Notes: generated from the sequence alone by a model not told the origin. Shown: positions 9,513-17,912, counted from the first letter of the stretch. The stretch: 20,946 nucleotides of DNA from Pelargonium cotyledonis (GCA_036897625.1 JAYMTA010001254.1:1-20946), one strand, 5' to 3'. Translations and numbers: made by a program.

Positions 9513-10450
9513 CTAAGGTCTTGAGCATGAGTGAAGGACAAGTGCACGGCGGAACGAGTGAAAGCAAATACACTATTAAAAGATGAGAGATCTAATATGG
9601 CTTTAGGATAGTAAATAACACATAAGTGGTCCATGGTCCATCCCGGTCTGTCAAATCACCTTGGGACGACATAAATGGCGAAGTGGAGATCTGATACGAG
9701 ATTTTGTTGCGATATAATTTGAAGAAAGCGCGCACGTAATATGTTGGACGAGCTTCTATAGTGATAACACAAATTTTGGTCACGATAGAAGCTGTGATGG
9801 GTGATGACCGAGCTTTTGGGAGACCTTCTTGATCTTTTCTTGTCTTGGTCTTGCTCCTCTTAACTTTTGCACATGAGAAAATGGTTTGGATGCCTTTTTA
9901 CTTGCCCTCTTTTGTCATGGTGTCATGTTAGACACCTGTCACCTACAAACAGTTATGGCAGTGATATGAGGTTATCATTCGCACCACACAACTGAGAAAT
10001 TTGTTTTTGTTCATACTTGTTTTTGTTTAGAGTGTGACATCATCCTTTGGCCTGATAGGTTAAACTTTTATATATGTCTTAGGTCCTCTTTCATTCTTGT
10101 TTCGGCTAGAGTGTCTCATTTGGTTACTAACTCAAGTGGATATATAGGTCAAAGTTTAATGTTGTTGATGAGAGGTTCTGTTTGCAAGAAGGCTTGCGGT
10201 ATAGGATGATGGTTCTATGTTGGTAGGTTTTGTTCTAGGCTATTTGTCCTTCCTTGGAAATTCAATTATTGTTCGTTCTTGTAAGGCTTCTCTCCTGATA
10301 GGTTTGTGCTGCATTCTTTTAGGGAAGGTAACAAATTGCCTTGTGAGGCTTCATATTGTATATAACTTCATCTTTTATTATTTTTCAACGGTTTCTTCAT
10401 AAATGAAAGCTAACTTGTGTATGTTTCTTTTAATTTCTAGGGGCTCAGTC
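9513..10450. other. Spacer, no gene recognised
   Basis: About 0.94 kb with only short open frames and no recognisable protein, RNA gene or repeat ends. Two stretches, near 9990-10030 and 10080-10110, share TTGTTTNNGNTAGAGTGT-like words, which may mark a diverged local duplication. Confidence 0.45.
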
Positions 10451-11081
10451 TATAACGACCCAAATGCGTTCGTTTGCCAAACTTGCAATCGTTTGACACT
10501 TGAATTATTCTTGCACCTCTTGTGTTTGTCTAAATCAGTCTTGCCTTTCAAACAAGTGAGAGCATAAACAAACAACAAGTATTTTGAAGTGGTTTTCATT
10601 TAATATAACGGTTACAACTTTTGAAGTGGGTTTGACAAGTGGTTTGTAGATCACCTTTTGTACTACACAAAACCATAATTGTGGTTGTTCCTCCGATAAA
10701 AATTCATTTGCAAATTGTTAGCTCTTTATATTTCCTTGAATATATTCATTAAACTTGACTTTGATCTAATATCGCTTGAAGTCAAATCGACTGGTTCTGA
10801 TATCACTTGTAAAGAACCAAATGCTTTTTTCTTCGCAAATTTGTGATTGTCCGACAATTATACAATTCTTGCACCCCTTATGCTTATAAGTTAGCCTCAA
10901 AACCTTCAAACACGTGAAACCGGATGCGAACAAGTAAGCTAAAAAGCATGGAAATGAAACATTGTTAGGTGGTTTGTAAAAATGAAGTTTTCCCCTTTAC
11001 ACTACAAGACTTACAAAACTACAAGCTATGATCTAAAGTAAAATATCACCATCTATGACTAGAACGGTTCCTCTTGAAACA
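10451..11081 (-). mobile_element. Degenerate TRIM-like element (two diverged terminal repeats plus PBS-like site)
   Basis: Two direct repeats, about 10451-10706 and 10808-11081, align over their lengths at roughly two-thirds identity. Shared words include ACCAAATGC/CCCAAATGC, ATTCTTGCACC, CTTCAAAC/TTTCAAAC and GTGGTTTGTA. The second starts TGTAAAGAACC. Directly before it on the plus strand, CTGGTTCTGATATCA (10791-10805) reads on the minus strand as TGATATCAGAACC, close to the plant initiator-tRNA-Met primer-binding site TGGTATCAGAGCC. That places a minus-strand 5' LTR at the right, a PBS, about 100 bases of internal DNA and a 3' LTR at the left, the layout of a terminal-repeat retrotransposon in miniature. 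No 5-bp target duplication is visible and no coding region exists. Confidence 0.5.
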
Positions 11082-11572
11082 TTCTACTAATTTTAAGGAA
11101 GTATGAATTATTCCCTCCCAAAGACGCTACCTCACACAATAAAAGACTTACAGGGGTTTCGACATACACCTTGGAGTACGAGGATGTACGAGATACTTGT
11201 CCAACGCCTGTGTAGTGCCCCTCCATCTAGCAAAGGCATAATTCACAATATTTGGAAGTAGGGGTCATGACGGGGATAACCCACAACCCAAATATGCCCA
11301 CCCTATGTGAGGTTGAAAATCCCCGCCTAAGTTATGGGGAATAAAACAATGCCGGTTTGTATCTAATTTTAGCTAATACATGATCAATATTTAGATAATT
11401 ATATTTTTATTTGGAGTATTTATGACATTTAAATAGAACTTTAATTCATAAAATTTGTAAATTTGAAATTTTAGTGTTGTGTTTATTTCACTCGTTAAGT
11501 TTATACGTTTTGTGTAGTGCATATTGTGATTTATTATTACTAGATACGTTTGCGGTTACCAAAGATTATTGA

Positions 11573-11861
11573 GGTAGCGTTTGTTTGATAATTTTTGTTT
11601 GAAACTCTAGAAAAGTAGGACATGTTGAGTATTTTTAAATTGTAATTATTGCGTTCGTTTAATTTTTTCAAAAGGGCATATTTGAGATTAAAAAAATATT
11701 CTCTTTTCTTAAATGAGTTAAATAATTCCAAATTTGAAGGAATTGAAATAACACATCTATCATGGTATTTCAATTCCTTAAAATTTAGATTTATTTAACT
11801 CTTGAAAAAGATGGTTTAACTATTTTAATTAAATTGAAAACTATATTAAACGAATGCCACC
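11573..11861. mobile_element. 289-bp Tourist-like MITE with verified empty site
   Basis: Ends are GGTAGCGTTTGTTTGAT (11573) and the inverse ATTAAACGAATGCCACC (to 11861), an imperfect terminal inverted repeat of about 17 bases. It is flanked by TGA on both sides (11570-11572 and 11862-11864). Arm A lacks the element and has a single TGA at the matching point (complement of 8601-8616), so both insertion and 3-bp target duplication are shown directly. GTTTG-bearing termini with a 3-bp T-N-A duplication resemble PIF/Harbinger-derived Tourist elements, although TGA instead of TTA/TAA is not the classical target. It contains an internal hairpin (GGAATTGAAATA/TATTTCAATTCC, 11740-11776) and no transposase. 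Confidence 0.82.
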
Positions 11862-11913
11862 TGAATTATTATCTAGACTCTTTATATTTTTGTGACTAAA
11901 GATATTGAATTAT

Positions 11914-12366
11914 GGGTATAATGTATATCAGTTGACTGATATAAAATTACATCAGTTGCAACTTAACAAAGTCAATGAAGTGATGACATCTCATTTAAAA
12001 TCATAGATCCGGACGGGTCGCTCTGCTCCCACAAATTCACTTGAGTGGGTATAAGTATCTTTAAATGAGGTGTCATCACTTCATTGGTTTTGTTAAATTG
12101 TAACTAATATAAATTTGGGTTTAATGTATATCAATTAACTGATAGAAAGTTATATCAGTTAAACCAATAAGATGATAACACCTCGTTTAAAATCATGGAT
12201 CCAGACGGGTCGCTCCGCTCCCACAAATTCACTTAGGTGGGTATAAGTGATTTTAAATGAGGTGTCATCACCTCATTGGCTTCTCAAATTACAACTGATA
12301 TATCAGTTAACTGATATACATTTTACCCTATAAATTTATATTAGTCAACTGATATACATTTTACCC
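11914..12366. mobile_element. Outer MITE with 9-bp target duplication, interrupted by a sibling
   Basis: Starts GGGTATAATGTATATCAG and ends with the inverse CTGATATACATTTTACCC. Flanks are TTGAATTAT (11905-11913) and TTAAATTAT (12367-12375), a 9-bp target duplication with one mismatch. Without the nested copy and its duplication it is about 232 bases long and folds into a long hairpin around a loop holding GACGGGTCGCTC. Nine-base duplications are typical of Mutator-like (MULE) elements; the lack of any coding region makes it a MULE-type MITE. It lies in arm B only, inside a local tandem duplication of CTTTATATTT-TGTGACTA-like sequence. Confidence 0.85.
12117..12328. mobile_element. Inner 212-bp MITE nested in its own family
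   Basis: Starts GGGTTTAATGTATATCAATT and ends GATATACATTTTACCC, flanked by a perfect 9-bp target duplication TATAAATTT (12108-12116 and 12329-12337). The outer element continues seamlessly once this unit and one duplicate are removed. The loop (GACGGGTCGCTCCGCTCCCAC region, about 12205-12225) is nearly identical to that of the outer element. The right end contains a 20-bp perfect palindrome, 12299-12318 (core CAGTTAACTG). Confidence 0.92.
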
Positions 12367-12832
12367 TTAAATTATAATCTGAATTCTTTATATTTGTGCG
12401 ACTAGAGATTCATTTTTATATTTGAGTTGTACGTTTATAAATTTCATATATGTTACAAAATGCATGCTTAAATTTATTGTACTGCAAATTTTGGAGAAAC
12501 TAAAACTTAAATCCTCAAGTTCACTTGATCAAAACCCCCAACACCCCAACCTAAACCTAAGTCGTGTACATCAAAGATTATCTCATGTCACACTTTGCGT
12601 ATACTTCATGAATGTTATTTAGCGAGAGGGTTGAGAACAATCAGCCTCATTAACACTTGTCACCTAATGTTATAATTTTGAAATTCTTTCCTACTCGAAT
12701 CACACTCGTGAATTTGTACCTAACGAGGGCCACGTAAAACACAAACACAAGTGTCCAACTCTAGTCGGGTTCAACTTTGGTTGTGATATTTTGTGCGAGA
12801 AATTTGTTTGTTTTGATTGTTCTGAAAAGTTT
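12367..12832. other. Arm B sequence, no gene
   Basis: Pairs with 8505-8610 (12368-12475) and 7516-7840 (12510-12830). The 66-codon open frame in this stretch shows no recognisable motif. Nothing else seen. Confidence 0.6.
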
Positions 12833-13078
12833 TCTTACAATTCCTAAAATATTAGTTAAAAGATCTAATCTTCTTATTTCTAGAAGCATACATATTATGT
12901 CAAGTTTACGTGTTTAACCAATTTCATTTTATACATGACATGCATAAACAAAAATCAACTTTCTCACAATTCCTAAAACTTAGATAAATATTGATATTTT
13001 TAACAATATATCTTATGTCAAGTTTAGGTGTTTAACCAATTTCATTTCATACATCACATGCATAAAGCAAACATGTGT
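12833..13078. repeat. Two tandem 129-bp units (arm B)
   Basis: Units start TCTTACAATTCCTAAAA (12833) and TCTCACAATTCCTAAAA (12962), each followed by TTATGTCAAGTTTA and TTTAACCAATTTCATTT. Inverted counterpart of 7271-7515. Confidence 0.85.
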
Positions 13079-13235
13079 GAAAACATTCAACTAATTGGAC
13101 CGGATCCAAGCCATTTTCTAAATTCCCAGAGCCAAGGGAATTGGTTAGGTCCAGGGTTAAGCAAACTTAGGTTTATGGGTCTTACATACCCACAAACCAA
13201 AATAAAACCGAGATAAATAAAAAAAAAAAAAAAAA

Positions 13236-13367
13236 CTATTTCGCGCACGCATGATTGCCAAAAAGCATCTGTGCCCAATCCTTGCCCACCATTTGTTGTG
13301 TTCTTAGAGCTGGTAGAAGTTTCATCTCACGAAAACCTTCAATTGTTGCAAGTAATCTCCATCCCAT
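13236..13367 (-). CDS. Hypothetical 43-residue open frame conserved with arm A
   Basis: ATG at 13365-13367, stop TAG at 13236-13238; begins MGWRLLATIEGFREMKLLPA and ends FGNHACAK. The arm A homologue (6965-7141) shares the first half but has lost the ATG and differs downstream by indels. The sequence is not hydrophobic and has no known motif. It may be an exon remnant of the duplicated gene rather than a gene. A database search of the peptide would decide. Confidence 0.2.
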   Translation of the reverse strand: MGWRLLATIEGFREMKLLPALRTQQMVGKDWAQMLFGNHACAK

Positions 13368-13656
13368 TTATAAGTACAAAATTACATTTTTAAATCCTAC
13401 TACAACACATGCTAGGAATTAAAAAAAAATTATACAAACTCAAAATTATAATACCGAGACAAATCAGCTTCCAAACATGCATTCAAACATTAATACATAA
13501 AAGGTAGGGTTTAGGATCCGGACTTACAAGCAAGAGCACAAAGTAGCAAAGAAACATGCAAAATTTGATTTTTAAGGTCTAACCGTTATTAGTCATTTTT
13601 CATACAGAAATGATTTTAACAAATTAAAATCATAACATTCAAACAAATGACCAACT

Positions 13657-13778
13657 AGGGATCTAGGAGGAGGCTCTGATCCCATTGAAGGGATTTTCTA
13701 TGGAGTTAAAGCAAAATAAAACAAAAAACATTTCTCCATAGAACTACCTTGATCCGGGATCACTCCTAGATTATCCTA
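13657..13778. repeat. Imperfect hairpin, arms about 45 bases
   Basis: The left arm AGGGATCTAGGAGG...GATCCC...TTCTATGGAG (13657-13704) is complementary to the right arm CTCCATAGAA...GATCCGGGATC...CTCCTAGAT (13733-13778), with a small A-rich loop. The innermost 10 bases pair perfectly. GGCTCTGATCCCA on the plus strand also resembles an inverted initiator-tRNA primer site, so this could be an LTR or MITE remnant. A small-RNA precursor is possible but there is no direct evidence. Confidence 0.55.
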
Positions 13779-13798
13779 GCCAGTGGTTTAGAGAATAC

Positions 13799-13896
13799 CT
13801 TTAACGACGAATGCTTGTTGTCATGCTGCTACGTTGAATGTGACTGTTGCTCTTATAAATTCCATAATGGAATGATCATCAAAAGCCTCGTCACGA
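13799..13896 (-). pseudogene. Possible orphan exon, unidentified
   Basis: On the minus strand, CTCTACTAG looks like a splice acceptor and AAAG|GTATTC a donor. The frame between reads RDEAFDDHSIMEF, then IRATVTFNVAA and a TGA; if that TGA was once CGA the frame would run open to the donor. The composition is less AT-rich than its surroundings. I do not recognise the protein, and the exon may be spurious. It lies downstream, in transcription sense, of the MSL exon fragment, but the peptide does not look like the part of MSL expected next. Confidence 0.25.
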
Positions 13897-14206
13897 GCTA
13901 GTAGAGATTCAGGCGCAGAGGAACAATAAAAAAAAACATCATGAATACTGATTAGACAATAAAAATTGGCTGAATTTTTAAGTGACTTAAAAAAAAATGT
14001 TGCAACTGTAAGGTCTATTCCTAGAAAGTATAAAACATACCTAAACAGATGAACAAAAGACATATTCTCTGATAAACAAAAGACATATTCAAGTCTATTT
14101 TGTGATGACAAATTCTCACTCTCATTAGTTCCTTGTCACCAGTAGAAGCCTAATTTCATGGTCCAATGATGACTAAAGTAATTATTGTGAGAAAATGACT
14201 CCTCAT

Positions 14207-14310
14207 GTTACATTCTAATTCTGAAACAGAGATGAAAGTACAGAGAGAAATCAAAACTGTTACATTCTAATACTGAAACAGAGCTGAAAGTACAGAGAGA
14301 AATCAAAACT
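14207..14310. repeat. 52-bp tandem duplication
   Basis: Two units, 14207-14258 and 14259-14310, both starting GTTACATTCTAA and ending AAATCAAAACT, with two differences between them. Confidence 0.95.
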
Positions 14311-14482
14311 GTGTTTTGTTATGCATGTTCACCAAAACGACATGAGACACATATAGGTTTGGAATTTTTGGCAATTCAATTCAGCCACAATGTCAATACC
14401 GTGTTTTGTTAGGCATGTTCACTAAAACGACATGAGACACATAAGCGTTTGGAATTCTTGGCAATTCATTTCAGCCACAATG
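14311..14482. repeat. 90-bp tandem duplication directly after the 52-bp one
   Basis: Units begin GTGTTTTGTTATGCATG (14311) and GTGTTTTGTTAGGCATG (14401), share ACGACATGAGACACATA and end CAGCCACAATG. Adjacent to the 52-bp pair with no gap. Confidence 0.95.
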
Positions 14483-14778
14483 AGTAACATGTTATCAGTA
14501 TGTTTACTGTCTCATCAACTAAGAAGTTGAAACACACAATACAACATCCAACGAATAGTTTTTTTTTTATTTATAAGAATCCAACGAATAATTGTGTGAA
14601 TGTGATGAATGTATATGGTTTCATAGTAGCTTTGTTTTCAGTAAAATTAATAAGCAGAACTCAATTGCTATGACACGAGTCTTGCTTAGAAATGAAGAGA
14701 AAAACCAATAAATTTCTTTGTGGACAAAAGCTTCAATGCAAAATTAAATTTTAAGAAACTAAGACATAAAGGTCTTAC
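14483..14778. other. Non-coding arm B-only sequence
   Basis: AT-rich, with CCAACGAATA repeated at about 14548 and 14580 around an A/T run. In transcription sense it would be intron downstream of the MSL exon. No RNA or gene seen. Confidence 0.5.
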
Positions 14779-14918
14779 CACCCAACTGGTGAAAGACTTG
14801 AGGTCGATTTGTCCAGTCTCTGCTCCTTCAAACAGTGGAAACAAAATATCCACCTCCTCCTTCCTGCACCTGTTTAGAAAGACATAAAGGTCTTAACAGA
14901 TCCTCTTCTTCAATGTAC
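14779..14918 (-). pseudogene. MscS-like (MSL) mechanosensitive channel gene fragment
   Basis: The minus strand carries two neighbouring exon pieces. The first (from 14918, after a TTGAACAG acceptor) encodes YIEEEDLLR. The second (14869 to 14779, after AAACAG and before a GTG|GTAAGACC donor) encodes CRKEEVDILFPLFEG, then AETGQIDLKSFTSWV. This is the cytosolic linker of plant MSL channels just before the WV..Y..RKxLAxxLNDTKTA segment and the pore helix. MSL proteins are MscS-type channels that open under membrane tension. Only about 40 residues of a protein of several hundred are present. A 17-base direct repeat (AAGACATAAAGGTCTTA at 14761-14777 and 14879-14895) lies at both exon edges, and the intron between is too short to splice, so the fragment is rearranged. 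Family assignment is from motif memory but strong. Confidence 0.75.
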
Positions 14919-15313
14919 CTGTTCAAAAAGAGGATACGATGATCAAAAGAATATCTAATGCCAATCTAATAATCATAACATGGATGAATTTTTCACTAAA
15001 TAATATATTTCAAAAACGACAGTGTCAATGAAATAAAAAAAATACATATATAGACATTAAAAACGACATAGTATTCCTGTAGAAGGTTTGAGGTACTGTT
15101 AACATGCTTGGCAGAGTTAGCATATTTACCACTAGTGTTAATTGCCTCTGCCCATTCTTTCATTTGTTTAAAACATCTTCATGTCACATTAAATTCAACC
15201 TATTGATCCCAATCTCTATCTCTTGTATAAGCAAACACAACAGGATCATATCAGAAGCATAAGCTTGGGAGATAAAAAGAGTAAAAAAAATTACGAAAAC
15301 GGCATCTTATTCA
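14919..15313. other. Junction region between MSL and TTL fragments
   Basis: 14919-15055 is arm B-only and intron-like. 15060-15150 pairs with 6720-6810 of arm A (GAAGGTTTGAGGTACT, GCTTGGCAGAGT), so a strip of shared arm separates the two gene fragments, which therefore are separate events. 15150-15313 is probably leader sequence that came with the TTL fragment. Confidence 0.5.
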
Positions 15314-16107
15314 ATGGAAACAGAACTTGGCTGTGGTTTCATGGGAGGAATTCTTCAGATGCGCAAAAACTACTTCCCAAGAAAGCCATCTCTGCCGTCT
15401 CTGCCCACATGCAGCAACAATATAGCAAAGGTGCATAGCAGCAAAACCAGTACTGCTGATTCGAAAAAGGCTCGAGCCCATAGTTTTGCTAGGTGAAGGA
15501 GTGGAACCACAGATACTACTCTCCAAGATTCCTCCAATTTGGCTAAGCCTCCTACAAAAACAGGGCAAAAACCTACGAACCACCAGAAAAAACAGCAGGG
15601 CAGGAGGTCTTAGACAGCAAAGCCCTTGTTCGGGCTACTTCAAGCAAGGTCATGCTTTTAGGACAATTGGGTAATCTGAGGCAGCTAGGGACGGGTCATT
15701 TGCTCGTCAGTAACAGCCCGAACGCCACCATCAAGACGGTGGATTGCCAATCTAGGAAACTGCAAGATCACAATACAGCTATGTTAAAGTTGGGGTTCAT
15801 AGTATGATGGGAAACATTGTGAGGCAGTCCAGTGACGACTTGAGAAAGATTCGGGGCCTTGGACTAACGAACAAACTAGACCCCGAGGCAGTCAAGTCTA
15901 TGGGAAATGAGGCTTACAAGAGGGGAAGCTACAAGGAGTCCCTCGCGGTGTATGACCAAGCAATTGCCCTTGACTCGAGCAAGGCAACATATAGGAGCAA
16001 CAGGAAAGCTGTGTTGATTGGTCTAGGCCGTCTAGTGGACGCGGTTGCTGAGTGCAAAGCAAAGAGGCCATTCGCATCCAGCCTTCTTAAATGATCAAGT
16101 ATTGATT
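15314..16107 (+). pseudogene. TTL-family (TPR repeat/thioredoxin-like) 5' gene fragment, broken
   Basis: The fragment starts at ATG 15314 with METELGCGFMGGI and FPRKPSLPSLP, an N-terminus like those of some plant TTL/TPR proteins. It continues in the same frame through an in-frame TGA (15494-15496) as LQDSSNLAKPPTK and stops at TAG 15611. A second frame then gives RATSSKVMLLGQLGNLRQLG and SPNATIKTVD up to about 15803. One missing base moves to the frame of MGNIVRQSSDDLRKI (15807) and the first TPR unit, LDPEAVKSMGNEAYKRG, YDQAIALDSSKATYRSN and LIGLGRLVDAVAEC. A 5-base tandem duplication (GCAAA, 16054-16058/16059-16063) shifts the frame once more: skipping it restores EAIRIQPS. Intact TTL proteins have six TPRs and a thioredoxin-like C-terminus and act as scaffolds in osmotic-stress and brassinosteroid responses; here only the N-terminus and one TPR remain. 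Orientation is opposite to the MSL and exon-1 fragments. Absent from arm A. Confidence 0.85.
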
Positions 16108-16244
16108 GAAACAATTAAGGAAGGTGTATACTACTGCAGTAAGCTAATTGAGAATAACCTCATTCTATAACCAAAGAAAGCTGCTAATTTGACAGTCAAG
16201 TGAAAGATAATTCTTTGTTTCAGTTTTTGTTTTGTTCTCGCTCC
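16108..16244. other. Shared arm sequence next to the TTL fragment
   Basis: Pairs with about 6497-6650 (for example TGTATACTACTGCA and GAGAATAACCTCATTCTATAA). No gene. Confidence 0.7.
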
Positions 16245-16483
16245 GCACCTTCTATTCCCGATTTTCTTCAGCTCTACAAAACCCATTGCCCCCCATCAAG
16301 TCCACTAATACAATAACTATTATATATCATAGTAAAAATCTCAAAAACCTCATTACAGTGTCAACTCATGGATCTGATAACTAGTGGAATATGTTTAAAG
16401 CTATCTTTGGCTTCTTTATAACTGTCCTTCAAAAAAAGAAGTTGTTCTCCTGACCACTACCACTTGCAGTAATGTTTTCCATC
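16245..16483 (-). repeat. Single, deleted arm B copy of the 0.4 kb repeat
   Basis: Complementary to 4349-4749 and 6087-6496 but missing about 170 internal bases (junction near 16265-16275). Arm B has only this one copy. Confidence 0.9.
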
Positions 16484-17753
16484 AACAAGACCAGTGGGGA
16501 AATGGCACTTGCCTTGGAGGATCATAAAATCTCTAGTTAAGCTAGGTCCACTGCTTTGAAAGGAAAACAGTTGGAACAAATTAAGAGAAAGGAATGTGCT
16601 ACTAGCCCAAGTTGAAAATACCAGAACATAAGACAAAGAAAGATTACAGGAAACTCAGGATTGTCTGAAACCACAACAAGAAATGCACGCCCATATATCA
16701 ATGCAAAAGCAAAGTTAGCTGGTATAGAAACATTTAAGAGTGGTGACAACATATTAATACATTGGGGACCAAGAAAGATGATGATCTTGAAGCACGACAT
16801 TCAAGCAGCATCAGTTACTACCCTATATCCAACAATTGCCATAAACATAGAGTGGTTGTATACATGTTACTCTATTAAGCCAATCAAACACTACGGAGTC
16901 AACTTGAAATCATCAGTAAGATAGTAACTATATATAGAATTAGGAGAACAACTCAGCACAGCTCGTAATCATATAGACTTTAATATCTAAACTAAACTGA
17001 TATATAGATAGAAGTGGTAAGTTGCATTTAACATATAGCACAAGTTTCCTGTAAAAAAATTACAGCACAAGTTTACAAAGACAAGTTCTATATTTCATGA
17101 TTGATCAATTTACAATTAATAAAGATCATATTGATCTATGTGCTCTAGGAAGCCAGTAGTAAATCATCAAAACACATTCAATTTCATAGCAGGGTATTTG
17201 AAGACAAAAATAGCTCAACCCATCTCAGACATATAGGCATGACTGAGGGTTATGAAAGTTAAAAGTTTTAGTACAAAAACAAAGAGAACTCACGAGTATC
17301 CATTAGAAGGAATGAAATCAAATATATGAGCAAGACCCAAATTGAACATGAAATCAGATTCAACTTCGAATTCGGACCCACAAAATATCAATGAAAACCC
17401 AATAATCTAAACCAATTGATATGAATATGAATTTTTAAGCCCTAAAATTTTTCTCTCGCATGAGTGAACAGGACATAACACAACCCAATTTTTCTATTAT
17501 GTGAAATTCTGTTGAGATTTTCAGAGAAAGCCCCAATAACTTTTTTCTAGATTCTCAGCAGTTAAAAAAGAACACTATTATCCCAGAATATTTCTTGAAC
17601 CAACTAAAAGATCGAAAAAGAATCAAGACCTTAATTGTCTAAACCCACCACATATCAAATTCAAACGTAAAATCAAATTCAAACCCACCACACATCAAGG
17701 AAAATCCAATAATCTAAATCAATTGAATCATTGAGCCCTAAATTGTCTCTCAC
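16484..17753 (-). other. Intron-like sequence of arm B
   Basis: From about 16590 it matches 3129-4348 inverted. 16484-16590 is a stretch that arm A has lost at the left border of its first direct repeat. Open frames of 87 codons on both strands (16537-16800, 16661-16924) mirror frames in arm A, but the substitutions do not look protein-preserving. No gene called. Confidence 0.6.
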
Positions 17754-17912
17754 CTGAATCCTTTTGGCCTTGACGTACGACACCTTGTGGACGACATGAA
17801 AGTTGTCAGTTTTGTTCATCGCCGGCGACGAAAAGTTCCTCTCCGACATGGGCATCGCTGGGGAGTGCCACGTCGGCGGCGGAATCAAGAGTCCACGTTG
17901 TTGGCGACCCAC
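17754..17912 (-). pseudogene. First exon of the unidentified gene (arm B copy)
   Basis: Exon from ATG 17817-17819 down to 17754 (22 codons, starting MNKTDNFHVVHKVSYV, ending KRIQ), followed by the same CAG|GTGAGA donor as in arm A. Against arm A there are only three residue differences. The frame is open upstream to 17912, as in A. Just upstream, arm B has about 22 extra bases after a shared GAAATGG/CAAATGG, giving a different ATG context. The second exon (5629-5693 in A) has no partner here, so this copy is even more truncated. Confidence 0.55.

Larger units (their letters stand above)
13465..15055. other. Arm B-only segment carrying gene fragments
   Basis: Arm A passes directly from the partner of about 13460 to the partner of about 15060 (6800-6880), so these 1.6 kb are extra in B or lost from A. 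The segment contains a long imperfect hairpin (13657-13778), a possible exon (13799-13896, minus), two tandem duplications (14207-14482) and an MscS-like channel fragment (14779-14918, minus). Ends were not resolved to the base and no terminal repeats were recognised. Confidence 0.6.

Noticed and set aside
9299..9634. 111-codon minus-strand open frame
   Set aside because: It runs through the poly(A) tail and body of the SINE (the FFFFFF run is the tail), so it is not a gene.
9053..11117. A single large transposon whose long terminal inverted repeats are the two arms
   Set aside because: Not rejected outright, but not called: the outer ends at about 228 and 19855 show no conserved terminal motif and no target duplication, and there is no transposase in the spacer.
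13821..14111. 96-codon minus-strand open frame
   Set aside because: Most of it is T-rich intron-like sequence. Only the last third (13799-13896) looks exon-like and is listed separately at low confidence.
16537..16924. 87-88 codon open frames on both strands, with homologues in arm A (4016-4303)
   Set aside because: The homology is explained by the inverted duplication. Differences between the arms mostly change residues and fall equally on all codon positions, so there is no sign of protein selection on either strand.
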